Notes under the pieces: generated by a model | The model's input: the letters and a program-made list of their open reading frames with translations, nothing else | What the model was told of the DNA's origin: nothing | Databases searched by the model: none | In this document: piece by piece, positions 25,484-32,514 of the stretch | How positions within the stretch are numbered: the stretch's first letter is position 1 | Layout of the letters: each line of letters starts with the position of its first letter | Position numbers and translations under genes: made by a program | Assembly (NCBI GenBank): GCA_964640325.1 | Contig: CAZXID010000002.1 | Coordinates: 62,001-126,000, forward strand | Reading direction: 5' to 3' | Length of the DNA stretch: 64,000 nt | DNA from: DAOQAU01 sp964640325 | Lineage (GTDB): Bacteria; Cyanobacteriota; Vampirovibrionia; Gastranaerophilales; Gastranaerophilaceae

Positions 25484-26296
25484 ATGAAAAAAGAATTTCA
25501 ATTTTATATAGTGCCCACTCCGATAGGGAACATTGAAGATATAACTCTAAGAGCAATAGATATTCTTAAATCGGTTGATATTATTGCCTGCGAAGATTCA
25601 AGAATTACCCAAAAGCTGCTCTATCGCTATGAAATTAAAACCAAATTGATTTCATATCACAAATTCAATGAAAAACAACGAGTAAAAATGTTTTTAAACT
25701 TGATAAAAGAAGGCAAAACAATAGCACTTGTTTCAGATGCCGGAACTCCATTGATAAGCGATCCGGGAAATATTTTAATCTCTCAACTGGGGGTAAATGG
25801 GATTAAGTTTACTGCGCTTCCGGGAGCTTGTGCTATTCCGACTTTTCTGTCGCAAGTCCCTAGAGACAGCGAAGACTTTGCATTTATTGGATTTTTGCCA
25901 AAAACAGAAGCAAAAATTTTTGAAATTTTACAAAAATTTGCCCATACAAATCTTGTTTTTTACGAATCACCCAACCGCCTTTTAAAAACTCTTTGCGTAA
26001 TTGAAAAATTTAATCCAGAAACAAAAATAGCCATAGGAAGAGAATTAACAAAAGTTTTTGAAGAAGTTTTAACAGATAATGTTAAAAATGTTATTGAATA
26101 TTACAAAAACAATGTATTAAAAGGTGAAATCGTTGCTATGGTTTACAAAAAAGAAGATGTCGAATTTTGTCAAACAGAACTTTTAGAAAAAATAGAGATT
26201 TTAAAGCGCAAAAAATTCGGCGCAAAAGACATTTCAACAATTTTGGCCGAACTTTACAACTTAAACAAAAACGACATTTACAAAATGATTATTTAA
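25484..26296 (+). CDS. rsmI: 16S rRNA (cytidine1402-2'-O)-methyltransferase (RsmI)
   Basis: A 270-aa tetrapyrrole-methylase-fold enzyme that methylates the ribose of C1402 in the 30S decoding centre. The N-terminal YIVPTPIGNIEDITLRAIDI, ACEDSRITQKLL, ALVSDAGTPLISDPG and LPGACAIPTFL are the family's SAM-binding motifs, followed by FYESPNRLLKTL. The normal C-terminal RsmI helical domain is present. The stop is exactly adjacent to the convergent phosphatase-like gene. Confidence 0.96.
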   Translation: MKKEFQFYIVPTPIGNIEDITLRAIDILKSVDIIACEDSRITQKLLYRYEIKTKLISYHKFNEKQRVKMFLNLIKEGKTIALVSDAGTPLISDPGNILISQLGVNGIKFTALPGACAIPTFLSQVPRDSEDFAFIGFLPKTEAKIFEILQKFAHTNLVFYESPNRLLKTLCVIEKFNPETKIAIGRELTKVFEEVLTDNVKNVIEYYKNNVLKGEIVAMVYKKEDVEFCQTELLEKIEILKRKKFGAKDISTILAELYNLNKNDIYKMII

Positions 26297-26815
26297 CTAC
26301 AAAGGAACACAGCCCGAATAAACCAAGCTTGACCAGTTTTCAAAATAACTTATCTGACTTGCGCTTCCCGTTTTTATATAAACATTTGTTTGATTTTTGG
26401 CACTAAGTTTTATTGCAGAAGATATCGCAGCTTGAATTACTTCAGGATAGGTTATAACAATAATTCTTTTGCCGATATTGTCTTCAACGATTTTTTTAAT
26501 TATTAAAGAAATTCTTTTAGTAAAATCGGAAATCTCTTCGTCTTTTTTTGAAGTAAATGTTTCCATAATTTCAAATTCTTTCTTAAGAGCTTTTGAAATA
26601 ATTTTTGCAGATTGAACCGTCCTGAGCGCAGGGCTTGTGTAAATTTTATCTGTTTTAATCGCTCTTTTTTTAAGCCATTCGGATATTTTTTCCATTTCCT
26701 CTTCACCGGCTTCGTTTATCGGAGGGTAATTTTCCCTGTCGGATTTTCGATTTTCTTCCGAATGAATGGTCGCACCGTGTGCTATGAAAGTAATTTTGCA
26801 TTTTCTGTTAAACAT
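26297..26815 (-). CDS. Histidine-phosphatase-superfamily protein with degenerate active site
   Basis: A 172-aa protein with the phosphoglycerate-mutase-like layout: FIAHGATIHSEEN near the N-terminus, the conserved YTSPALRTVQSAKII after the first helix, and IIVITYPEVIQAAI late. The hallmark RHG is AHG, so the nucleophilic His remains but the phosphate-binding Arg is Ala, and the second catalytic His (normally SHG) is replaced by Tyr-Pro. It could be a SixA/GpmB relative turned into a binding protein. It is convergent with rsmI with zero spacing. Confidence 0.75.
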   Translation of the reverse strand: MFNRKCKITFIAHGATIHSEENRKSDRENYPPINEAGEEEMEKISEWLKKRAIKTDKIYTSPALRTVQSAKIISKALKKEFEIMETFTSKKDEEISDFTKRISLIIKKIVEDNIGKRIIVITYPEVIQAAISSAIKLSAKNQTNVYIKTGSASQISYFENWSSLVYSGCVPL

Positions 26816-26903
26816 AATTATATATTACAATTATTTTGGTCATTTTACAAGAAATTTAATTTTTGTTATACTTTTAATCGAACAAAAAACAAGTGCATCT
26901 GAT

Positions 26904-27066
26904 GTCATCCTGAATTTATTTGACTTCTTTTCAAGGCGAGGAACGAGCCGTAGAAAATGTCCTTACGGCTTGCTAAAATAACCCACTCCATGATAGAATT
27001 CACAATAGTATCAGGATCTATCCGGCTTGTAATATTGGAAAGATGCTGAAACAAGTTCAGCATGAC
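26904..27066. repeat. Palindromic element with nested 90-bp insertion
   Basis: GTCATCCTGAATTTATT, a 90-bp insertion at 26921-27010 (starts TGACTTCTTTTCAAGGCGAG, ends ACAATAGTA), then TCAGGATCT, linker, and the second hairpin GATGCTGAAACAAGTTCAGC ATGAC. The insertion is almost identical, inverted, to 60213-60302. The upstream ATG at 27062, in frame with leuD, lies in this repeat. Confidence 0.85.
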
Positions 27067-27085
27067 AGAAAGAAGAAATAATAAT

Positions 27086-27577
27086 ATGGGTAAATCATTT
27101 AAATTTTCAGATAACATTTCAACCGACCACATAGCACCTGGCAGACTCTTTCACCTGCGCTCAAACCTGCAGGAATTTGCAAAACATGTATTAGAAGATG
27201 CTGACCCTAAATTTGCTTCAAAAATGCAAAAGGGCGATTTTGTTGTTGCGGGAAATAATTTCGGGCTTGGCTCGTCAAGAGAACATGCCCCACAGATTAT
27301 TAAAATAGCGGGAGTTCAAGCAGTTCTTGCAAAATCTTTTGCAAGAATTTTTTACAGAAATGCCATTAACATCGGGCTTTTGCTTATTGAATGTAACACC
27401 GATTTAATTAACTCAGACGATGAGCTTGAACTGGATTTAAAAAACGGGATTGTAAAAAACATAACCCAAAACAGTCAAATAAAATTCACGCCGCTGCCGG
27501 ATGTGATGATAAAACTTCTCAAAGACGGCGGACTTGTCGAACACATCAAAAAACACGGCGATTTTAATTTAATTTAA
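27086..27577 (+). CDS. leuD: 3-isopropylmalate dehydratase small subunit
   Basis: A 163-aa swivelling-domain protein of the aconitase superfamily. It starts MGKSFKFSDNISTDHIAPGR and contains the substrate loop GNNFGLGSSREHAPQIIK and KSFARIFYRNAINIGLLL. The length and form fit the archaeal/thermophile-type LeuD/HACN small subunit, so homoaconitase or a related activity is possible. The ATG at 27086 is preferred; an in-frame ATG at 27062 lies inside the palindromic repeat. The large subunit LeuC is not adjacent. Confidence 0.9.
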   Translation: MGKSFKFSDNISTDHIAPGRLFHLRSNLQEFAKHVLEDADPKFASKMQKGDFVVAGNNFGLGSSREHAPQIIKIAGVQAVLAKSFARIFYRNAINIGLLLIECNTDLINSDDELELDLKNGIVKNITQNSQIKFTPLPDVMIKLLKDGGLVEHIKKHGDFNLI

Positions 27578-27622
27578 GTACAAAAAATTAAAATTACTAA
27601 AAATATTTCAGGAGAAATTTAA

Positions 27623-28609
27623 ATGGAAGTTTTTAACAGAATTATTTTTTGGCTTAAAGCCGCACGCGCACATACTATTCCAATGAGTATAATGTCGTGG
27701 CTTGTGGTTTTTTGCTGGTCATACAGCATAGGCGGCGATTTCTTTTACGGAGTTCTTGCGCTTATCGGAATTATTTTTGCTCAGCTTGGAGTTAATCTGA
27801 TTGACGATTGCTTTGACTATAAAAAAGAAATAGCAAAATGCAAAAGCCCTGAAGAAGTAAAAAACATTAAAATGCAAGACAGTAAATGTCAATATTTAAT
27901 TGATGGAAAAACAACCCTGAAAAATGCTTTTATAGTTTCGTTTATATATTTTGGGATAGCCTCTGTTATCGGTCTTACACTTTTAATTCTTTGCGGATGG
28001 CAAGTTGCTTTAATTACAATTATCGCAGGGCTTTTGTGCATATTTTATCCGTTTTTAACTTATATGTATTTGGGCGAAGTTGCAGTTTTTATGACTTTTG
28101 CTCCGCTGTTATTTGCAGGTGTATCTTTTGTTATGCTGGGATATTTTACGCAAGAAATACTACTTATCTCAATCCCGACAGGACTTCTGACCGTGGGGCT
28201 TTTGCACACGCATGCCCTTTTGGATTTTGACTTGGATATAAAAAACAACAAAAAAACTCTATGCACATTTTTAGGCAGCAAAAATAAATCGCTTATGGCA
28301 CTTGCAATAATGATGACTGTTGCTTATATAAATATTATTATTTGCATTTTCTTAAACATTTTACCCTTAGCAACTTTAGCAACATTTATAACAATTCCTC
28401 TTGCTGTTGCTTTATATAAAATCATAAAGTTAAGTATAGAAAACCCCGAATTCGTGCCTAAAAGAAAGCTTTGGATGGGCCCTATGGAAAATTGGGAAGA
28501 ACTTAAAAAAATTAACGCACACAGCTTTACTCTAAAAATTTACCTGGCAAGAAATCTTATGATGTTTTTTACAATTCTTCTTTGCATAGGTCTTTTAATA
28601 GGCGACTAG
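27623..28609 (+). CDS. menA: UbiA-family prenyltransferase, probably MenA
   Basis: A 328-aa protein with about eight or nine membrane helices. The first Asp-rich motif is VNLIDDCFDYKKE (about 56-68) and the second is LLDFDLDIKNNKK (about 194-206), as in 1,4-dihydroxy-2-naphthoate prenyltransferases. AGGAGAAA precedes the ATG. The next gene, convergent with a four-base overlap, is the UbiE/MenG methyltransferase, which carries out the following step of menaquinone synthesis and supports the MenA call. It implies a respiratory quinone in this organism. Confidence 0.85.
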   Translation: MEVFNRIIFWLKAARAHTIPMSIMSWLVVFCWSYSIGGDFFYGVLALIGIIFAQLGVNLIDDCFDYKKEIAKCKSPEEVKNIKMQDSKCQYLIDGKTTLKNAFIVSFIYFGIASVIGLTLLILCGWQVALITIIAGLLCIFYPFLTYMYLGEVAVFMTFAPLLFAGVSFVMLGYFTQEILLISIPTGLLTVGLLHTHALLDFDLDIKNNKKTLCTFLGSKNKSLMALAIMMTVAYINIIICIFLNILPLATLATFITIPLAVALYKIIKLSIENPEFVPKRKLWMGPMENWEELKKINAHSFTLKIYLARNLMMFFTILLCIGLLIGD

Positions 28610-29292
28610 ACCTGTCCGAATTGCTGGGCAATCGCGCCCAAAAGAAACTCCCTCTTTGAAACATTTTTTAGTCCGATTTGTCTAAAAATTTCAACCAATT
28701 CATCCGATGAAGGAAATTCTTTTGCAGATGTCGTCAAATATTTGTAAGGCTCATAATTTCCGCCAAAAATTTTACCCATTAAGGGAACCGCCCTGTGAAA
28801 ATAAATTTCGTGAAAAAATTTAAAAATCCCTTTTGGCTTTCCGGTATCAAGGTTTACAACAAAACCGCCGGGTTTTACAACCCGTTTCATTTCTTCAAGC
28901 CCCTTTTTTAAATCTTCCAAATTCCTAAGCCCGAAACTTATAAAACAGGCATCAAATTCATTTTCTGCAAAAGGAAGATTTAGCGCATCTGCTTCAATAA
29001 ATTTTATATTTTTAATATTTTTTGATTTAATTTTTGCAATTTCAAGCATTTTAACAGAAAAGTCAACCCCTGTGACCTCACCTTTTAAAGCGATGTTTTT
29101 TGCAATGTAAATTGCAATATCGCCTGTCCCGCAACAGACATCCAAAACTTTAACATCAGATTTTAGGGGGATATTTTTTATTGCTTTAATTTTTATACAG
29201 GAATTTAGCCCCAAAGTCATAATTTCGTTTAATTTATCATACTTTGCAGAAATTTTATCAAACATTTCTTTTATATTTACGCCGTTTTTCAT
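28606..29292 (-). CDS. ubiE: Demethylmenaquinone methyltransferase (UbiE/MenG)
   Basis: A 228-aa class I SAM methyltransferase. FDKISAKYDKLNEIMTLGL is the UbiE N-terminal signature, VLDVCCGTGDIAIYIAK the SAM motif I, FDACFISFGLRNLEDLKKGL the family motif and KPGGFVVNLDTGKP follows. I prefer the ATG at 29292 to an in-frame GTG at 29298 (AGGCGG upstream). It methylates demethylmenaquinone to menaquinone, the step after the convergent menA. Confidence 0.93.
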   Translation of the reverse strand: MKNGVNIKEMFDKISAKYDKLNEIMTLGLNSCIKIKAIKNIPLKSDVKVLDVCCGTGDIAIYIAKNIALKGEVTGVDFSVKMLEIAKIKSKNIKNIKFIEADALNLPFAENEFDACFISFGLRNLEDLKKGLEEMKRVVKPGGFVVNLDTGKPKGIFKFFHEIYFHRAVPLMGKIFGGNYEPYKYLTTSAKEFPSSDELVEIFRQIGLKNVSKREFLLGAIAQQFGQV

Positions 29293-29298
29293 TAACAC

Positions 29299-29520
29299 CG
29301 CCTGAAAAATATTATTACATAAATGTTAAAATACTTAAAGTTTAGGAGGATGCGGGAAAATTCGAAAAATGACAATTTTTCGCAATTTTTCAAATTCGAC
29401 CTCAGAAGTGCTAAATCCTTGCCGGCTGCGGGATAGCCGGCGGCAAGGATGAAAGCCGGACAAAAGAAATTGAGAAAAATTTTTTAATTTTTTCTCAATT
29501 TCTTTTGTTTTAACAAAGCT
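29299..29520 (+). other. Structured intergenic region upstream of the str promoter
   Basis: Three hairpins lie in the 335-bp gap between ubiE and rpsL: CGAAAAAT-GACA-ATTTTTCG at 29363-29382; ATCCTTGCC...GGCAAGGAT with an inner GCCGGC palindrome at 29415-29450; and a perfect 20-bp stem (ACAAAAGAAATTGAGAAAAA and complement, 9-nt loop) at 29460-29508. A short RNA ending at the third stem is possible. The sequences of SRP RNA, tmRNA and RNase P are not recognised in it. Confidence 0.4.
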
Positions 29521-29527
29521 TTCATGG

Positions 29528-29556
29528 TTGACAAAGGCTTTTGGTTGTTGTTAGAT
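29528..29556 (+). promoter_or_regulatory. Promoter of rpsL-rpsG
   Basis: TTGACA, 17-bp spacer, TTAGAT. The roughly 65-nt leader that follows contains AGGGTGGCATTTTGCTATGA CCCT, a small hairpin, and a strong AAAAAGGAG ribosome site. Confidence 0.7.
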
Positions 29557-29627
29557 AGGAATACAACTCTAGCCGAGGGTGGCATTTTGCTATGACCCTT
29601 TGTTAGAAAACAAAAAGGAGAAAATTA

Positions 29628-30011
29628 ATGCCAACTATTAATCAACTTGTGCGTAAAGAACGTAAAAATTTGACAGACAAAACAAAGTCCCCTGCTTTGA
29701 TGGAATGCCCACAAAGAAGAGGCGTTTGCACAAGAGTCTATACAACAACACCTAAAAAACCTAACTCAGCTTTGAGAAAAGTTGCAAGGGTAAGACTTAC
29801 TAACGGGTTTGAAGTAACTTCTTATATCCCGGGAATCGGACACAACCTTCAGGAGCACTCCGTTGTTCTTATCAGAGGTGGAAGGGTTAAAGACCTTCCC
29901 GGTGTAAGATACCACATCGTAAGAGGAACTTTGGACACAGCAGGTGTTGCAAACAGATCTCAAGCACGTTCTAAATACGGAACAAAAAGAGAAAAAGCTA
30001 AAAAAGGTTAA
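29628..30011 (+). CDS. rpsL: Ribosomal protein S12
   Basis: A 127-aa 30S protein of the decoding centre. It starts MPTINQLVRKERK. The conserved TTTPKKPNSALRKVARVRL and GHNLQEHSVVLIRGGRVKDLPGVRYH stretches are intact, with Lys at both streptomycin-relevant positions (PKKPN and VKDLP), predicting no built-in rpsL streptomycin resistance. First gene of a two-gene str operon. Confidence 0.99.
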   Translation: MPTINQLVRKERKNLTDKTKSPALMECPQRRGVCTRVYTTTPKKPNSALRKVARVRLTNGFEVTSYIPGIGHNLQEHSVVLIRGGRVKDLPGVRYHIVRGTLDTAGVANRSQARSKYGTKREKAKKG

Positions 30012-30060
30012 TAGTAAATAGTAAATGGAAAAATCCATTCACTATTTACCTGTTTACTTT
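30007..30060. repeat. Period-7 repeat between rpsL and rpsG
   Basis: AATAGTAAATAGTAAATGG and the complementary CCATTCACTATTTACCTGTT TAC form a hairpin starting at the rpsL stop codon (the TAA lies in the repeat). Confidence 0.8.
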
Positions 30061-30068
30061 ATTAGAAT

Positions 30069-30093
30069 GTAGGTTGGGTCAGAAGACCCAACA
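30069..30093. repeat. GTAGGTTGGGTC small hairpin repeat
   Basis: GTAGGTTGGGTC-AGA-AGACCCAACA is a hairpin related to 4551-4574 and 50376-50402. Confidence 0.5.
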
Positions 30094-30156
30094 AAATTAA
30101 GTCCCGAGCAGATTGTTCGGTATGACATAAAAAGTAATACTCAAGAATAGAAAGGG

Positions 30157-30175
30157 CGAAACTGCGAAGGTTTCG
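30157..30175 (+). promoter_or_regulatory. Hairpin at the rpsG ribosome-binding site
   Basis: CGAAAC-TGCGAAG-GTTTCG ends five bases before the rpsG ATG and encloses the only AAGG ribosome site. It could tune S7 translation. Confidence 0.35.
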
Positions 30176-30179
30176 TGTA

Positions 30180-30659
30180 ATGGTAAAAATGTCAAGACGT
30201 TCAAAACCAACAAAAAGAATTCCACCCGCTGATCCGATTTATAACAGCGTGGATGTTTCAAAATTTATTAACAGAGTAATGCGCAGAGGTAAAAAATCTC
30301 TGGCTGAAAAGATTTTCTACTCTACTTTAGAAAACATCAAAGAAAAAACCAACGAAAAACCGATGGAAATTTTCCAAAAAGCAGTTACAAATGCAACCCC
30401 GCTTTTGGAAGTTAAAGCAAGAAGAATCGGCGGCTCTACCTATCAAGTTCCGCTGGAAGTTAAGCCCGACAGAGGCATGGCTTTAGCGTTTTCTTGGATT
30501 ATAGCTGCTGCCAAAAGCAGAAACGGCAAATCATTTATTGATAAACTTACAAATGAATTAATGGATGCGGCAAACGGCTCAGGTGCAGCTTGCAAAAAAC
30601 GTGAAGATACCCACAAAATGGCTGAAGCAAACAAAGCTTTCGCTCATTATAGATACTAA
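30180..30659 (+). CDS. rpsG: Ribosomal protein S7
   Basis: A 159-aa 30S assembly protein (SRRSKPTKRIPPADPIYNSV, KARRIGGSTYQVPLEVKPDR, KREDTHKMAEANKAFAHYR). The ATG at 30180 or the one at 30189 could be used; AAGG lies in a hairpin just upstream. The usual followers fusA and tuf are absent: a terminator, a large repeat and bioY come next. Confidence 0.98.
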   Translation: MVKMSRRSKPTKRIPPADPIYNSVDVSKFINRVMRRGKKSLAEKIFYSTLENIKEKTNEKPMEIFQKAVTNATPLLEVKARRIGGSTYQVPLEVKPDRGMALAFSWIIAAAKSRNGKSFIDKLTNELMDAANGSGAACKKREDTHKMAEANKAFAHYRY

Positions 30660-30678
30660 TTAGCAAATTAAATAATTT

Positions 30679-30720
30679 TCAAAAAGCTTGGTTATGATAT
30701 TCAAACCCAAGCCTTTTTGA
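30679..30720 (+). terminator. Terminator of the rpsL-rpsG operon
   Basis: TCAAAAAGCTTGG...CCAAGCCTTTTTGA stem with one bulge and a 15-nt loop, 20 bp after the rpsG stop. Confidence 0.7.
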
Positions 30721-30802
30721 TATAAATTACATAATGTTTATTATTGTTACTATTTGAATATATTTTTTATAAAAGTTTGTTTTTATCTTATTTTTTTATT
30801 TA

Positions 30803-31111
30803 GGCGCTTTTTGGTGGCAAAAAGCGCCGCAAAAAGCCACCCCCTGCTACTCGTTTTTAAGATAGATTACGACTCATTACATTGAAAATCCTCAACTCGC
30901 TAACGCTCAAACAATCGGATTTTCAGGCATTACATTTCGTCTAATCTATCTAAAAAACTCGCTAAAGGGGGGAGATAAAAAAATTTTTGCAAAGCAAAAA
31001 TTAAATAATAGCAGTGGCAAAGCCGCTGCAGTGCCCCGCAGGGAAAAGAGTGATTTCTTTCTTTTGGTTCGTTTTCTTTCTTTTCGTCGATATAAAAGAA
31101 AGAAAATGAAC
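30803..31111. repeat. Composite 300-bp element of three inverted repeats
   Basis: The gap between rpsG and bioY (525 bp) holds three hairpins in order. GGCGCTTTTTG-GTGG-CAAAAAGCGCC is at 30803-30828. A long imperfect one has arms 30860-30891 and 30917-30951 (AGATAGATTACGACTCATTA against its complement). An 18-bp stem with one G-T pair is at 31067-31084/31094-31111 (GTTCGTTTTCTTTCTTTT). Flanking CCCCCT...GGGGGG and TTTTTAA/TTAAAAA segments extend the central pairing. Short reading frames across it are by-products. Possibly a non-autonomous mobile element or a structured RNA. Confidence 0.65.
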
Positions 31112-31184
31112 ATAACAAAAATGAACTATATTTAAAAGACAATAATAAACATTATGTAATTTTATAAAAAAATAATTTAAAACC

Positions 31185-31865
31185 TTAAGACATCGCAAAC
31201 CAAAGCCATTTTTTTAAATACTTGGCAACAATCATTGCAAAAAAGCCGAAAACTATATCATAAATTATCTTAACTCCGCTTTGAGCGCTAATCCAACCTA
31301 AAATCAAGGCTGATGTTTCTCTTTGGATTGTCGCCACAAAAAGCATATAAAAAATTCCCATCAAATGTATCGTACAAACCCCGACCAGGGTCGCTTGGAG
31401 CATGTTTATATATGTCAGTCCGCTTCTTGTAATTGAACCTGCAAAAAACACCGCGGGAATATATGCAAGAATGTAACCGAATCCGTATTCTAAAACATAT
31501 CTAAGCCCACCTCCTATTGCAAAAACCGGCGCCATAAAAAGACCTGTTATAATATATAAAAGCACCGATGCTATTCCAAATCTTCTTCCCAAAAATGCCG
31601 CTATAAACATTATCATCGGAACTTGCGGAATATACCTGTAATGTTTTATAAAATGTGAATAAACCGCAGGGTCTTTAAAATTTTTCCCAAAATATGCAAA
31701 CCAGTCAAAGGGTAAAACATAATGGTTAAAATCAAATTGGGTAAAAGTTGCAATCACAATAAAAAACATACAAATCACGGTTAAAATTATCGTTGTGATG
31801 TTTAATTTTAACGACTGATTCATGTATTGAATTTTTTCAAGTTGCTTGCCTAATCTTTTTGTCAT
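31185..31865 (-). CDS. BioY-like ECF transporter S component
   Basis: A 226-aa membrane protein with about six helices. RYIPQVPMIMFIAAFLGRRF, GIASVLLYIITGLFMAPVFA and GGGLRYVLEYGFGYILAYIP match the BioY layout (biotin-binding subunit of ECF transporters), in the longer form I associate with cyanobacteria and relatives. GAGGGAAA precedes the ATG. No ECF ATPase or T component is adjacent, so it acts alone or shares a general module. Biotin as substrate is likely but unproven. Confidence 0.8.
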   Translation of the reverse strand: MTKRLGKQLEKIQYMNQSLKLNITTIILTVICMFFIVIATFTQFDFNHYVLPFDWFAYFGKNFKDPAVYSHFIKHYRYIPQVPMIMFIAAFLGRRFGIASVLLYIITGLFMAPVFAIGGGLRYVLEYGFGYILAYIPAVFFAGSITRSGLTYINMLQATLVGVCTIHLMGIFYMLFVATIQRETSALILGWISAQSGVKIIYDIVFGFFAMIVAKYLKKWLWFAMS

Positions 31866-31910
31866 TTTCCCTCGAGTGAGTATTTAAATAAAGGAATAAT
31901 AAAAATTATT

Positions 31911-32441
31911 TCATTCAACAGTTATAAATTCTGTTAAATTCTTAGCGTTTTGCTCATATTTTAATTTAAATTTATCCCAAAATATATTTTCTGTCCACAT
32001 TATTAAGGCATCTTCATTGTTGTTTTGGTAATATCCTTTTCGCTCGCCTAAAGACTTAAATCCGTATTTTTCATACAATTTTATTGCAGGAATATTGCTC
32101 ACCCTGACTTCAAGTGTTACATATTTTATCTCATTTTTATAAAAATCTTCGATTGCTCTTATCAAAAGGGCTTCGCCGATTTTTTTACGTCTTAATTCGG
32201 ATTTTACTGCAATAGTTGTAATATGCGCCTCGTCCAAAATCCGCCAAGTCCCAGCATAGCCCAATAAATTCCCCGTTAAATCAAAAGCACTGTAATAATG
32301 AGCAAGTTCATTAGACAATTCTCCGTAAAAAGAATCCTTTGACCAGTGATGCTCTCCGTAGGCTTGTTCTTCAATTTTCATAACTTCTTCAACATCGCTT
32401 TTTTGCATAGGAAGAATTTTTATTTTTAACTGTTCTTGCAT
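31911..32441 (-). CDS. rimI: GNAT N-acetyltransferase, RimI type
   Basis: A 176-aa GNAT protein. ILPMQKSDVEEVMKIEEQAY, the acetyl-CoA loop AVKSELRRKKIGEALL (Q/RxxGxG/A-like) and EVRVSNIPAIKLYEKYGFKS with the final GERKGYY-DALIM fit ribosomal-protein-S18-alanine acetyltransferases. It is about 20 residues longer than E. coli RimI at the C-terminus. tsaC, often in the same neighbourhood, is 22 kb away. Confidence 0.85.
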   Translation of the reverse strand: MQEQLKIKILPMQKSDVEEVMKIEEQAYGEHHWSKDSFYGELSNELAHYYSAFDLTGNLLGYAGTWRILDEAHITTIAVKSELRRKKIGEALLIRAIEDFYKNEIKYVTLEVRVSNIPAIKLYEKYGFKSLGERKGYYQNNNEDALIMWTENIFWDKFKLKYEQNAKNLTEFITVE

Positions 32442-32486
32442 AAAATTATTTTAGCATGAAATGTTTTTATGGGATAATTGGAAGAG

Positions 32487-32514
32487 AGTAAATAGTAAAT
32501 GGTGAATAGTGAAA
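32487..32514 (+). repeat. Period-7 repeat that contains the trpD start codon
   Basis: Four heptamers AGTAAAT AGTAAAT GGTGAAT AGTGAAA. The GTG start of the next gene (32509-32511) lies in the fourth unit. Confidence 0.8.

Noticed and set aside
29341..29520. Structured region before rpsL as SRP RNA, RNase P RNA or tmRNA
   Set aside because: The conserved signatures of these RNAs (for example GGTCAGGTCCGGAAGGAAGC for SRP) are not there.
30930..31198. Two minus-strand reading frames of 65-70 codons in the gap after rpsG
   Set aside because: They run through the three-hairpin repeat element, have no ribosome site, and their composition follows the repeat (Phe/Ser/Lys runs).
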